From NCBI RefSeq assembly GCF_943734655.1, contig NC_071354.1, positions 11,936,001-12,000,000 of the forward strand: a stretch of 64,000 nt of DNA. Direction: 5' to 3'. Positions 22,380 through 33,929 of the stretch are shown here, one piece after another; position 1 is the stretch's first letter, and the number at the start of each line of letters is the position of its first letter. The notes under the pieces are model-generated. The model was not told the origin of the DNA, did not search any database, and was given only the letters and a program-made list of their open reading frames with translations. This DNA is from Sabethes cyaneus (taxonomy: Eukaryota > Arthropoda > Insecta > Diptera > Culicidae). Made by a program: the position numbers and the translations under genes.

Positions 22380-24060
22380 ACGTAATTAATTTACTTATCG
22401 CAAAAACAGCGGCCGTTTAAATTACAAACTGCGCACTTCTGGATTACAGAAATAATTTCGTTTTACAGTAAATTTCATAGAAAAGGTGCGACACGTGCCT
22501 CAACCTGAACACGCCAGTTCAAACTAACATAAACTAGGCTTCTCTAATCCAGTGCCGTAGTCCGTTTCGAAAATTATTACCCCACCGACCGTTCAGCAAT
22601 CAAACAATTGACTCCGACATCAGCCTTGACCACTGCCGCAATGCACCACCGCCTCGTTGGAATGTAGCGAGTCAAGTGCACTCTCGGCTCAGCTTAGCAA
22701 GTGTATCTATTTACTTCATTTATTCAAACATAATTAAGCAGATCCACCGTTTGCCACATGGCACCCGCTTAATGTGCAACCCACACACAACATCCCTCGT
22801 CCTTGCGTTGTCGTCGTCGTCGACATCACACTGACTGGTGTGGTGCGGTGTTCCAGCTTCAGGTTTACACAAAACGGAATTCATAATGGTAAAATTTATC
22901 ACCGTTCGCTAATTCCCGGCTCGTGATGCCAAGCCAGCGGAGCAGGTTGTATTGTAGGTTAGGTAGGTACATGGCGCGCGCGAACTTGGCAGGCATCCCA
23001 ACACAGGAGGGAAACATTTGCCAGCGTAATTGTCTAACCAGCGCAGCGTCCCATTCTAGGCGCAATTTGTCCCTTATGAACATGTCGCAATCAACACCGA
23101 CAAGCGCTACAAACATGCGGTGTTTTACCGAAATTTCGTCAAGTTTACCCCGAAGCCGAAGACACATTCCTCCGGACTCGATTGATGTCTTTAATCAATT
23201 TAAACCTCGCTCTGGCAGACAGGCGATAATCATTTTCCTATATATATGCAGAACGATCCGATCCGTGCAGTCAATCACGGGAACTCTTCTCCATCTCGAG
23301 ACAGTAGACACGAGAAATTGAATTTGAATATATCATTAAATGGCTTCGAACGAGTTCGTTTAAGGTTGCATCCTGGCAGGGCAGGATGCAAACAAAGCGA
23401 TTCCGGAGGGCGGACGAACGGAGCGTAAGCGTTCCCTGATTGTCCTTTTGTAATCAAATTCCCTCTAATTATGACTCTCTACCAACCTGATCCTATGGCA
23501 CTAGGGCGAAAGGAGACACCTTTCGGTAGACATGTAGACATGGGCGTCAGCTAGCTATCTATATGTGTGCTTGCGTGCTTAACTGGCCCGAACAACCGAC
23601 GGAACTGGTCTACGGTGATAATGGGATCACTCCACCTACTCCTCGGCAGCAGCAGCGTCACGGTCCATCGAAATTCTATCCCATCTAACCTGCCGGCCAG
23701 CCGGCCGGTGTAAAACCGCGACCAATCCAGCCAGGCTACAGTAGAGTAAGGAGAATGTGCTCCAAGCAATTGGCACCTCATATTTTGTCTGCCAAATTGA
23801 CAGCTTCAACGGCGCGTGATGATCATAAATTGATATATTATTATGCAAAACGATATGCTAATGCACGGCACAGCAGGGATCGGCTTCGGTTGGTCACTTT
23901 CACTGATGCGATTGCCGTGTGATGTGGTGGTTTGGTTTCTAGCGATTAGCTGAGGATTTTTTATTATAATGGTTTTTACTCTACATAAGCTTAAGTGTCC
24001 CTATCAGTTACCGTCTGCAGCTCGGTCTGATTTTAGCTGAAAGCATTTTTACATCGCCGT
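22380..24060. other. Unique-looking island 3
   Basis: GC-balanced sequence without recognised transposons. Overlapping frames of 100 codons (-, 22865-23167) and 132 codons (+, 22923-23321) cover the same bases and neither shows a domain or splice context, so neither is called. A core-promoter-like arrangement is listed separately. Probably non-coding host DNA. Confidence 0.35.
23239..23304 (+). promoter_or_regulatory. Core-promoter-like arrangement (weak)
   Basis: TATATATA starts at 23239; GCAGTCA, close to the arthropod initiator TCAGTY, places +1 at about 23269, the usual 30-bp spacing; GAGACAG lies near +30, resembling a downstream promoter element but about 3 bp late. No transcript evidence exists and AT-rich DNA yields such sets by chance. 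Confidence 0.2.
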
Positions 24061-24099
24061 CAATTTGTTAACATTGAGGAATATTGAAAGAATGAAATT

Positions 24100-26150
24100 A
24101 CTACCTTGAATCATACTATTAAACGATGAATAAAGGATTTTGTTATAAATTTTGGAAAAGATTTGGACTAGATTCTGGACCATATATTGGACCACATTTT
24201 GGACCAACCCCAGATCTTGTGCCAGGACCTGATTATGGGCCACATTTTTTATCAGATTTTGGATTTTGGAATGGGATTTTGAACCAGCAACCAGATTTTG
24301 AATCAGATTTTGAACTAGATCCTGGACCTGGACCATATTTTGGACTTGAACTTAATCGTAGACCACATTTATTATCAAATTTTGGAGTAGATTTGAATCA
24401 AGTTTTGAACCACATTAGATTTTTGACCAGATGTCGAACCCAGATTCTAGACCTGCATTAGATTCTGGACCAGGTTTGAGACCACATTTTTATCATATTT
24501 GGACCACATTTTTATCACATTTTGAACCTCATTTTTGATCCGATTTTGATCCAGACCTGAACCAGATCTTCGAGCTGTATCAGATTGTAGACCAAATTTA
24601 GGACCACATTTTGGACATTTGGATTAGATAGTGGATCTTCTCTTGATTTTGGACCACACTTTTTATCAGGTTTTGGACCATATTTCAAATCAAATTTGAG
24701 TTTGAAACAGGACCACAATATAAACCAGATTTTGGGCCAAATTTTTAATCAGCTTTTAAGCCAGCAGTCGAATTTTGGATAAGATCCAGATCCATATCAA
24801 ACCAGATTCTGGACCAGGACCATATTTTGGACCTGGACACATTTTTGATTAAATTTTGTTCCAGATTTTAACTAGATTCTGGCAAAATTTTGAATTTTTT
24901 TAATTTGATTTTGGGTTCTAGACCTGAGCTGGAGCTGCATCGGATTTTGGACCAGATTTTGGATAATATTTTGAACCACATTCTTGATCTCATTATGGAC
25001 CTCATTTTTGATCAGTTGCTGAACCTGGACTACATTGTGGACCTGAATCAGATTTTGGAGCTGCATCAGATTCTTGACCACATTTTTATCATATGTGGAC
25101 CAGATTTTGGATAAGATTTTGGATCAGATTGTGGACCTTACTCCGATTCTGGAACATATTTATTCCATATTTTTGATTAGATTTTAAACCAGATTGTAGA
25201 TCTGGACCGTATTAGGACCTGGATTAGATTGCGCACATTTTTTTATCCAATTTTGTTCCAGAATTTGTAACAAACTAGATTTTGACCATATTTTGTGCCA
25301 AATTCTGGGCCGGAATCAAATGTTAGACCTCCATCGTAATCTGAAACAAATTTTGGACCGCATTCTGGACTTGGATCAGATAGTGGACCTTCCCTAGACT
25401 TTGGACCACACTTTTTATCAGATTTTGGACCATATTGCGAATCAAATTTGAGTCTGAAAAAGGACCATAATATAAACCAGATTTTGGATCAGATTTTGGA
25501 TAAGATTTCGAACTAGATTCTGGACCTGGACACATTTTTGATTAAATTTTATTCCAGATTTTGACTAGGTTCTGGTCAAATTTTGAAAAAAATTTTTGGG
25601 TTGATTTTTGATTAAGATTCTAGATCTGGGCTGGAGCTGCATCAGATTTTAGACCAAATTTCGGTTAATATTTCTGACCACATTTTTGATCTCATTTTGG
25701 ACCTCATTTTTGATCAGTTGATGGACCTAGACCATATTCTAAACTTGAACCAGATTTTGGAGCTGCAACAGATCCTGGACCACATTTTTATTATATTTGG
25801 ACCAGATTTTGGGTAAGATTTTGGACTAGATTGTGAACCTTACTCCTATTCTGGACCCTTTTCAGGCCATATTTTTAATCAGATTTTAAACCAGATTCTG
25901 GATCTGGACCGTATTTAGGACCTGAATTAGATTGCGCACATTTTTTTACCTAATTTTGTTCCAGAATTTGTAACAAACTAGATTTTGACCATATTTTGGG
26001 CCTAAATTATGGACTTGAACCAAATGTTGGACCTCCATCATAATCTGAAACAAATTTTGGACCGCATTTTTATCAAATTTGGACCAGGTTTTGGGTATTT
26101 AGAAACACATTTTTGATCTACTTTTGGATTTGAACCTGAAGTGGAGTAAA
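24100..26150. repeat. 2-kb degenerate ACCAGATTTTGG dodecamer tract
   Basis: The 12-mer ACCAGATTTTGG and variants (ACCACATTTTTG, ACCTGGACCATA) recur throughout. Higher-order repetition is visible: the stretch GGACCTGGACACATTTTTGATT occurs at about 24830 and 25520, and TTTGTTCCAGAATTTGTAAC near 25250 and 25955, about 700 bp apart. This implies later segmental duplication of already degenerate DNA. Open frames (for example 24126-24461) are by-products with Pro/Asp/Phe bias. Confidence 0.75.
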
Positions 26151-26159
26151 TTGATTTAT

Positions 26160-26610
26160 TATTTAATGTCTTGCAGCTTTTTTTTTGTCGTTTTTTGCCT
26201 ACTTTTCATCATTTTTTTATCATCTTTCTATCGTCTTTTCACTGTCTTTTCACCACTTTTTTGTCGTCTTTTCGTTACCGTGGTTCTTTTGCCATCTTGT
26301 TGGCAGCTTAGTGTCGTATTTGTTATCTCTTTGGAGTTTATTTATGATCTTTTTGCCATCTATTCATCATGTTCTCGTCGTTTTTTGCGTTTTTATTTTT
26401 AGTTTTCATGACGCTTTTTTGGCAGCTTTTTGCCGTTTTTGTAGTTTTGTTCTTGTTGCTGTTTTGGCGTCTTTTTGTTATCTTTTCCTCGTTGTTTTGT
26501 CACCTTTTCATCGTCTTTTGTTATAATTTAGCCGTTATTTTCGTCGTTCTGTTTGTTGACAAGACAATCGAAATGCTGTCTTTTTACTGCCCTTCTTTTC
26601 GTCGTTTATT
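26160..26610. repeat. CGTCTTTT-type degenerate tract
   Basis: Words such as CATCTTTCTATCGTCTTTTC and TTTGTCGTCTTTTCG recur at 10-12-bp spacing. The complementary form (GACGAAAATGCGATGAAAAG) appears at 55600-55790. Both tracts directly abut a copy of the same LINE family. Confidence 0.6.
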
Positions 26611-26624
26611 TTGCGTATTTTGTC

Positions 26625-27665
26625 GCATGCCATTGGTAAACGTCGCCTACAAGGTACTCTGCCAGATTCAGTAAGGCCGGCTGTTACCGAAAGCACAAGG
26701 TTTCGTAGAGAATTATCAAATGGGCTTCATGGGAGCTACAAACCCAATTTTTATCATCGAATAGATTTGGCAGGAGCGTCGGGTGTACAACGTGCCCACG
26801 CGTCACATCTTTATTGACTCCAAAGCAGCATACGATACAGTCGATCGAGACCAGCTACTCACTGACGCGTTCGATCAGAGCTACATTGGATCGAGGGATG
26901 TATTTCACGCCCTTCGAGACGTGCCGAGGGTTGAGACAAGATTACGGATGCTGTGTGCTGTTCAACCTCGCACTTGAGGGGGTGATCCGACGAACTTATT
27001 CGTAAGGAGAGGCACGATTTTCACCAAGGGCCAGCCAGCCAACTCGTAGGCTTTGCAGACGACTTTTGTATCATAGTCTAGAAAGTCTAGAAAGATTGGG
27101 CTAAAAATTATCACGGCAAAGTCCAAATACACGAAAGTAAGAAGCTAAAAGGCAACAAACGCGTGCCTCCCACGGTTACCATTAACGGCGATGTGGTAGA
27201 TGAGTTCGCATATTTGGGATCGCTGGTGACCCCGGACAACAATACTAGTATGGAAACCCAGTGGAAAACGGGCCTACTTTGCTCTTTGCAGAACGCTACG
27301 ATCAAGAAACATACGCCGCCTGAAAATGAAGCTGAAAATGTACAAAAACTTTCATTAGACGGGCAGTTCTTGACGGACTTGAAGCTATGACAATGCTCAC
27401 GGAGGACGTTCGCGACCTTGTCGCGTCGAGCGGAAGGAGCTACGGACGTTATTTGGCAGAGTAGAAACTCAAAGCGGAGAGCAGTGGAGAGATCACGAAC
27501 TACAAGCAAAGTCTTGCAAAGTCGGTCAACTATGGTGGGCTGAATATGCGAAGGATGCCCAAGGAAACTGTTCTCTTTACCAAATCCACTGGCATTAGGA
27601 ACAAGGGGACTCAACGTGCGAGATGGTTCGACCAGATCGAAAACGACATAGGACTTCTGAAAAAT
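26625..27665 (+). pseudogene. Non-LTR reverse transcriptase relic, family X copy 1
   Basis: Starts in VNVAYKVLCQI, then YNVPTRHIFIDSKAAYDTVD (motif A, FIDxKAAYD at about 26807-26850), LRQDYGCCVLFNLALEGVIR (motif B, about 26925-26990, QGDGLS damaged), GFADDFCII (motif C with the DD pair, about 27048-27074), then TVTINGDVVDEFAYLGSLVT and the C-terminal GTQRARWFDQIENDIGLL (to 27660). Two frame changes and stops break it. Compared with the copy at 56.4-57.9 kb it lacks the N-terminal linker and the segment after the DD pair. Its 3' end runs without a break into the GGACTT tract. Confidence 0.85.
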
Positions 27666-28035
27666 TATCAACTTGATCTTGGACTTGGATTTGGACTTAG
27701 ACTTGGACTTGAACTTGGACTTGGACTTGAACTTGGACTTGGACTTGGACTTGGACTTGGACTTGGACTTGGACTTGGACATGGACTTGGACTTGGACTT
27801 GGACTTGGACTTGGACTTGGACTTGGACTTGGCCTTGGCCTTGGACTTGGACTTGGACTTGGACTTGGACTTGGACTTGGACTTGGACTTGGACTTGGAC
27901 TTGGACTTGGACTTGGACTTGCACTTGGACTTGGACTTGGACTTGGACTTGGACTTGGACTTGGACTTGGACTTGGAATTGGACTTGGACCTGGGGTGGA
28001 CTTGGACTTGGACTTGGACTTGGACCTGGACTCCA
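27666..28035. repeat. (GGACTT)n hexanucleotide tract
   Basis: About 60 tandem GGACTT units with a few point changes, for example near 27690, 27780, 27832 and 27920. A hexamer is translatable in every frame, giving LDLDLD, LGLGLG, SPSPSP and VQVQVQ. These open frames, including the 166- and 223-codon ones, are artefacts. The tract begins inside the C-terminal codons of the LINE relic, which has GGACTT-like words that could have seeded it. Confidence 0.9.
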
Positions 28036-28872
28036 AGTTGATCTAACTCGGAGTTGGTTTAACTCAGATGAATTGGTAAGTGGGACTCTAACCCATACCC
28101 TCTCGGTTGGCGGCCGAGTGTTTTGACAATTAAACTATCACTACACGACAGCCTATATTAGATAGCCTCATAGCTAGTTTTTCGTCCCTCCAGTCTAACC
28201 ATTCCTACGCACACACAAACGCACCACCCGCCGACCCGACGCACTATGGGCCAGAAATTAAAATTTCGGGACAAATATAGTTGCGGTTAAACGGCATGCC
28301 TCAGCTCAATGTAGACTTCGGCAACTTTTGGAATGAAAAAAATGATGCATCTTTTGAAGGGGTCCTCCAATATTTAGGCGTTACTTTAATAACAATTTAA
28401 GTAATAACTTTTTGAATAAATTTTTTTTCACCTTTATGGTTTCAAAATATTAAAGATAAACCAATTTCAAGTATTTTTTCTGAAGATATCAAACTTCTAC
28501 CTTTTACTCATTTTCAGCAATAGACCTTTGTTTATAAACGACCCCTCAAATCACATTTCTTCTTGTAACATGTTTATTTCAACAGACAGCTCAATGTGAT
28601 GTTCTAGAAAAAAATCCGCACTATTCCCAAGTATTCCCAGCCACGGTATTCCCAGGTATTCTCTGAAATTTGGGCAGGTAGCTTTAATAATTCCCTACAA
28701 ATTGGTATGCAAACTAGTTACAGATACTTGCAGATGGCTAAGATATTCGGATTTTTCATCAGACGGTTTTTAACCTAAAAACAGTTATATCTCATTAATT
28801 AATGCATATAAAGCACAACAGTCTTCAGCAAAAATATTCCTCTTTTATGTGCAAAATATTTTCTTGTAAGTA
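28036..28872. other. No gene recognised
   Basis: Unclassified AT-rich sequence. A run of GTATTCCCAG words sits at about 28628-28660. CACTATGGGCCAGAAATT at 28240 resembles a transposon terminus, but no matching inverted end was found. Confidence 0.4.
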
Positions 28873-29110
28873 GATACACACATGGTTTCTTCGGCAAACT
28901 TATGGAAAATATAAAGGTAAACAACTTTGCTACAGAAATGACATTTCTATTCCTATCGAGAGCAGAGCTATTGAGCATTTTCCTTGGAAATTCTTTAAAA
29001 ATTAGTTTTTCATACTTGGCTTATGTTGGTTGCATTTTACAGTAATATATGGTTCTAGGTGATTACTGAAGGACTCAAAATACACGTTTTTGCAGAAGAT
29101 TGCAAATCTT
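28873..29110 (-). repeat. Dispersed repeat, inverted copy
   Basis: The reverse complement matches 29195-29445 and 29695-29930 in order: TGTGTTTTGAGTCYTTCAATAAT, GCATTTTCTGTGGAAATTC-type, AGAAATGTCATTTCTG and CTTTGCCGAAGAAA. With the next copy it forms a hairpin with roughly 85 bp between arms. No coding content. Confidence 0.65.
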
Positions 29111-29194
29111 CTTTCTTACAAAGTTATCGCTTTTGACTCGTGAAGTTAAGGAAAAATAAAGCTTAAATAAGCTATAATTTTGTACAGAAAGGCC

Positions 29195-29445
29195 CTCGAG
29201 ATTTACAACAACATGTGTTTTGAGTCTTTCAATAATCGCCTAGAACCATATACTCTTGTAAAATACACCCAAAATACGCTAAATATGAATAAGTTTTTCA
29301 TATTTAGCGTATGTTTTAAAGAATTTCCACAGAAAATGCTCTACAACTCTGTACTCGATAGAGATAGAAATGTCATTTCTGTAGAAAAATTGTTTATCTT
29401 TATATTTTCTATAACTTTGCCGAAGAAATGATGTGTCTATCTACG
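29195..29445 (+). repeat. Dispersed repeat, direct copy 1
   Basis: Partner of the inverted copy upstream and the direct copy at 29695. It contains an internal palindrome around CGCTAAATATGAATAAGTTT and its complement (29277-29310) that the other copies lack. Confidence 0.65.
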
Positions 29446-29694
29446 AACACAAAACAAATGGACGTGTATCGAGCCTTTCGCGAACGCGAAACACATAAAA
29501 CGTTTGCTTGCCGTACTGTCATTTGGATGATTGGGGACAAGCGGAACCCATACAAGTTCAAAGTACTCGACTTAAGCTTTAAGATGAAGCGCTGATTTCA
29601 TATATCCGCTTGCCCCATTTTACCCCATGGGCTCATAAAGCTATGGAAATTTAATGCTTGAATATGCGATAACTCAGCAAGTAAAGGTCTAAGA

Positions 29695-29930
29695 AATTTG
29701 CGGTGTTCTGCAAAAACGTGTGTTTTGAGAGTTTCGATAATTGTTTAGAACATTGTATTCTTGTAAAATGCAACTAAGAAAAGCTAAGTATGAAAAACTA
29801 ATTTTTAAAGAAGTTTTAAAGAATATGGCCTATAGTTCAGCACTCGATAAAGATAGAAATTTTATTTCTTCAGCAAAGTTGTTTTTTTACAATATTTATA
29901 ACTTTGCCGAAGAAACTATGTTTATATTTC
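29695..29930 (+). repeat. Dispersed repeat, direct copy 2
   Basis: Matches 29195-29445 through TGTGTTTTGAGAGTTTCGAT, TTTAAAGAAGTTTTAAAGAA and ACTTTGCCGAAGAAACTATG. Confidence 0.65.
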
Positions 29931-30551
29931 CTAACACAAAAAAGTTATTTTTTTATTTTCATTATAGTAAGCAATGATTAACTTTTGACAGTTTTAGATT
30001 AAGCGGGATTTTTTCACTTTTCACCCTTTTGGACTACTATGCGGATGTGTTTTTCTGTTTTACTTATCTCTGACTCTCGCGCGGTCCAACGTAAACCATT
30101 CTACCATTCTTCTCACCAAACGCTCCAAAGTTTACGTTGGATTGTTTATCCGTGAAAATCGGTAAATTTCTTATAGAGTTTGCTGGAAATATGGGAAACC
30201 TCATTTTTTAAAATATTGTTTTCGTTCGTAAACCGTTAGCAAGGCAATTGTACATAAATAAAATATGAACAGCACAAAAATGGAAGAAAAATGGCTTCTA
30301 AATGAGACAAAAATGGCAAATCAATTTGCATTCGGGATAATAAGGATTTGGAGACGTAAATTAGTAGTGAAATAACCACACAGTGCCCTCGCAACCATAC
30401 CCATTTCGTGAACCGGTGCTCTTATGACATCAATATAAATTAAAATATCATGGCCTCACAGAAAAGTAAACTTTCCTTCGGATTATTTACGTATTGATCA
30501 TACATATGCAGGCCCGTTTTGAGCATGGCTTTTTGATTGGAGAATAAACTT
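29931..30551. other. No gene; one short hairpin
   Basis: A perfect 12-bp inverted pair TCCAACGTAAAC/GTTTACGTTGGA lies at 30085-30096 and 30130-30141 with a 33-nt loop. Nothing else is recognised. Confidence 0.4.
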
Positions 30552-30866
30552 ACAAGGAAACATCACTATCGGTCACAGGCTTAGAGCTTAACCATATACA
30601 CCATAGTGTAGCCCTGTCGATCCAGAACTTCATTGTACTGCTCGTGTAGGTGTAGTCTATGGAACTTTTTTGAGAAAACTTAACTTGAAATTTGTATGGG
30701 CATTTGACTTAATGGAGGCGCATGGTACATTGTGAATATCAGGAACGTTTAAGTAACAGATCAAAAAGAAAATGATATGGTTTGGAAAAGGATGATTTGA
30801 TTACGCAACAAGTATTTCTAAAATCCTTTGTTTTGTTCACCTGGAAGTGTTATTAAACTTTTCTCA
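30552..30866 (+). repeat. Left 315-bp inverted arm around LINE family Y
   Basis: Begins ACAAGGAAACATCACTATCG. The reverse complement at 32789-33100 matches across the arm with scattered substitutions and a few small indels. The two arms share an outer limit, which suggests they are termini of a foldback-type element. No target duplication is evident at the outer ends. Confidence 0.75.
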
Positions 30867-31033
30867 TACTGATAATACGTTAATTGCAGTTCAAGTTTTT
30901 CGTTTACGATACAGGACGGTATTTTCTCTCTATTCAACTAAATACGGTGGCATAATTGAGACAAACGTTCAGAGATGTTTACAATAGTTTTGCTGCTGGA
31001 TAACCGAAAAAAGCATTCTTCTTTACCTTTTCT

Positions 31034-32345
31034 TTGTTACGTATCATGTTGAATAAAACAGCAATTGAAAATTTGCAAATATACTCCAGCAAATCTGGTT
31101 TGATGGGCAGCGAAATTGCCAAGCAATGGATGAAGGAGGTGGCTAGGCGTTGGGATCAACATTCCGATACATTGTTGAATGGTCAACAAGATGAAGCGCT
31201 CAACAGAAATAGGAGAACGACTGAAGATGATGGACAAGCTATGGATCCACTAGCTTTGGACGAGGTTATAAAAGCAGCGAGATAGTTGAAAAATGGCAAA
31301 TCAGTTGGAAAGGATGACATCCCTGCTGAACTTTTGAAAGTCGGGAGCGAACTTTTGAAAGAACGGGTGCAATCCATCAGGTTAAACTAAAAGGTATAGA
31401 CTGAGAAGGACATTCCTACGGATCGGTTAGAAGGTCTCATGTTCCCTATTTACCAAAAAGGCCTTTGACTCGAATGCAGCAATCACCGAGGCATTACTTT
31501 CCTCAATTATGCATACAAAATTCTCTCCCGTATCCTGTTTCTCAGAACAGACTGATGCCGTTGCAAGAAACGTTTGATGGCGAATACCTAAGGCTCCAAG
31601 ACGAACCAAATGTTCACCTTGCGACAAGTCGTCGATAAATTCCGGGAATTCAACTTGCAGACTCACCATTTGTTTATAGACTTTAAGGCGGCGTGCGGTT
31701 CAGTTAAACGCAATGAGCTGTGGCAAATTATGCTCGAACATGGTTTTCCAACAAAACTGATAAGGCTGAAACGTTCTATTGTTGGAACATTAACAATCAA
31801 GCATTAGGGTAATGGGTGAAACATCGGACGCGTTTGTGGTTTGAAGTAAGATGGCGGGCTATCGAATTTGCTTTTCAACATTGTATTGAAAGGTGGTATT
31901 CAAAGGGCAGGCCTGTAGAGAATCGGTACCATCTTCACGAAATCTCATATGCTCCTAGCATTTGCGGGCGACATCGGTATCATCGGTGTTAACCGTAGAA
32001 CTGTGGAAACAGCGAACACGCGTCTTAAATCATGAATCGCATGAATCATGAAATCTACCAAGTAAACCAAGATGCGGATATTGTGAAGCGACCAAACCAC
32101 GGCAGGCTAAAATGGGCTGGTCACGTAGCAGGGATGTTGGATGAGAGACCAGTGAAAACAGACCGCGTACCCGTTGGATGAGCGCTGTTGACGTAGCTGT
32201 TAGAGCAGCAGGTGTTAGGGATTACTGGGGCAGCCCAAGACCGAGAAATGTGGAGACGGCTTCTGAATTCGGCATGGATTCGATAAGTGGATTGTCGCCA
32301 AAAAAAAGTCCAGTAGGTAAAGGATGAAGAGGTGTTACTGGACAT
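31034..32345 (+). pseudogene. Non-LTR reverse transcriptase relic, family Y
   Basis: Pieces in order are LDEVIKAARxLKNGKSVGKDDI (31249-31320), CSNHRGITFLNYAYKILSRI (31480-31535), a 65-codon frame with VDKFREFNLQTHHLFIDFKA (motif A, 31628-31690, AYD changed to ACG), KRNELWQIMLEHGFPTKLIR, FNIVLKGGIQRAG (motif B remnant, about 31877) and LLAFAGDIGII (motif C, FADD changed to FAGD, about 31950-31985). The second catalytic Asp pair is thus broken, and stops occur in every frame. It lies wholly between the inverted arms. The endonuclease region is absent. Confidence 0.85.
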
Positions 32346-32788
32346 AGTTGAAGATGACAGAGTTTTAAAAATAAATTCGTAGTCCGGTTATAAGCAAATG
32401 ATGGAGTAACCGCAAATCGCTCAGAAAAAATTGAAAATCATTTTACTTCCGCCCGACTCAACGTCGGTTCTGTAAACGGCAGATATATATATTATTTGAC
32501 AATTTAAGGATCTCATACGAAACGTATGACAAAGCGGAATAATGTATTGGCAATTCTAGACATGCTTTGGTACCAAGGCTTGAAAGTTTTTATGGTATCA
32601 TGGTATTCATGGTAACGGAACGTCTTCATTGATGAACATCCATATGAATTTAATACACCAGCGCAATTTTGTCTTGATTTTTCAAGATACGCAACATGCA
32701 AAAAACAATCGTGCACGAATTTTTGCTTTTTCAATTACATTTGTAGTTTCAATTCAGAACACCAAACATGCATACCGGAATTAATGAG

Positions 32789-33100
32789 GAGAAAAGTTTA
32801 ATAACACTTTCAGGTGAACGAAAAAGGGATTTTAGAAAAGCTTGTTGCGTAATCTAATTATCCTTTTCAAACAATATCATTTTCCTTTTGATCTGTTACT
32901 TAAACGTTCGTGATATTCACAATGTACCAAGCGCCTCCATTAAGTCAAATACCCATACAAATTTCAAGTTAAGTTTTCCTAAAAAAGTTCCATAGGCTAC
33001 ACCTATACGAGCAGTGCAGTGAAGTTCTGGATCGACAGGAATACACTATGGTGTATATGGTTAAGCTCTAAGCCTGTGACCGATAGTGATGTTTCCTTGT
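32789..33100 (-). repeat. Right 312-bp inverted arm
   Basis: Reverse complement of 30552-30866. Ends at ...GTTTCCTTGT exactly opposite the left arm start; homology stops immediately outside. Confidence 0.75.
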
Positions 33101-33840
33101 TAGAACAATTTGAGCTTCATTTTGTATTACTTCTAGTACGCCGTCTATTGCTTCGGTTGCTTTTTTAACTAATAAAACTCTAACTCTTAGTGGTTTCTCG
33201 TTTGCTTCGTTGCAGAATTTGATTCACTCAATAGATTTAATAAGTCGACTTAAACCGCTTCTCCGTTCACATTAACACATAATTTCATCACATCAGAGAT
33301 TTTTCCAAAAGCATTAACGTCAACGTTGTCGCTAACTATTCAGCTATTAACGCTCTCATGATAACGATTAGTTAAAATTTCTGAATAAAATGTCAAGTAC
33401 CTTGCTGTATTGGCGCCTTGGAAAACCAAATAAAGCTCTAACTGTAGCCGTCTTCAGGCTTCCATTGATTTGGGCTTCGGCCGATCAGAGCAATTTGCAA
33501 ACGTCCTGTAGTACGTCTGTAGTAATAACTAAGTTCAGAGGTATTTCATTCGGATAATAGTTTAATTTCTGTTACATTCACTAATGTTGTGCCCAAATCT
33601 TTAACATTTGGTAAGATATTTGATAAGTTTTATGGAATCCTGTTAATTAAATCACGTTGTATAATAAAAAGCATTATCATGAAATCATTTGCCTTGGGGC
33701 TTGTTCTTCACTTTGTCTCTGTCTTAGCTTAGATTAGATTTCTGCTTCATCTTTGACTTGTTTGATCTCTATGTTAATATTGTTGCAGTCATTTTCGAAC
33801 CAAACTGAAGAATATTAAATCATTCTTTCAGCCAGCTTCC
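33101..33840. other. No feature recognised
   Basis: AT-rich sequence with no recognised repeat or coding signal. It leads into the unique-looking island that starts near 33840. Confidence 0.4.
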
Positions 33841-33929
33841 AACACTGGAACACACAATCCCCATTTGACAACGCAATCAAAGTTTACTCTTATGATGATG
33901 ATGATGTTGATGATGGCAGTAAAACTCAC

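Noticed and set aside
22865..23321. Overlapping 100- and 132-codon frames on opposite strands
   Set aside because: Conflicting frames, no domain, no splice sites or start context to favour one.
26625..27665. Endogenous viral polymerase
   Set aside because: FIDxKAAYD, QGDGLS-like and FADD motif context and the C-terminal QRARWxDQ region are those of non-LTR retrotransposons; no viral gene was recognised anywhere in the window.
27111..28046. 166- and 223-codon frames with Lys-Ser, Leu-Gly or Asp-Leu repeats
   Set aside because: Translation of a GGACTT hexamer run in different frames; the non-repetitive part is LINE sequence or its complement.
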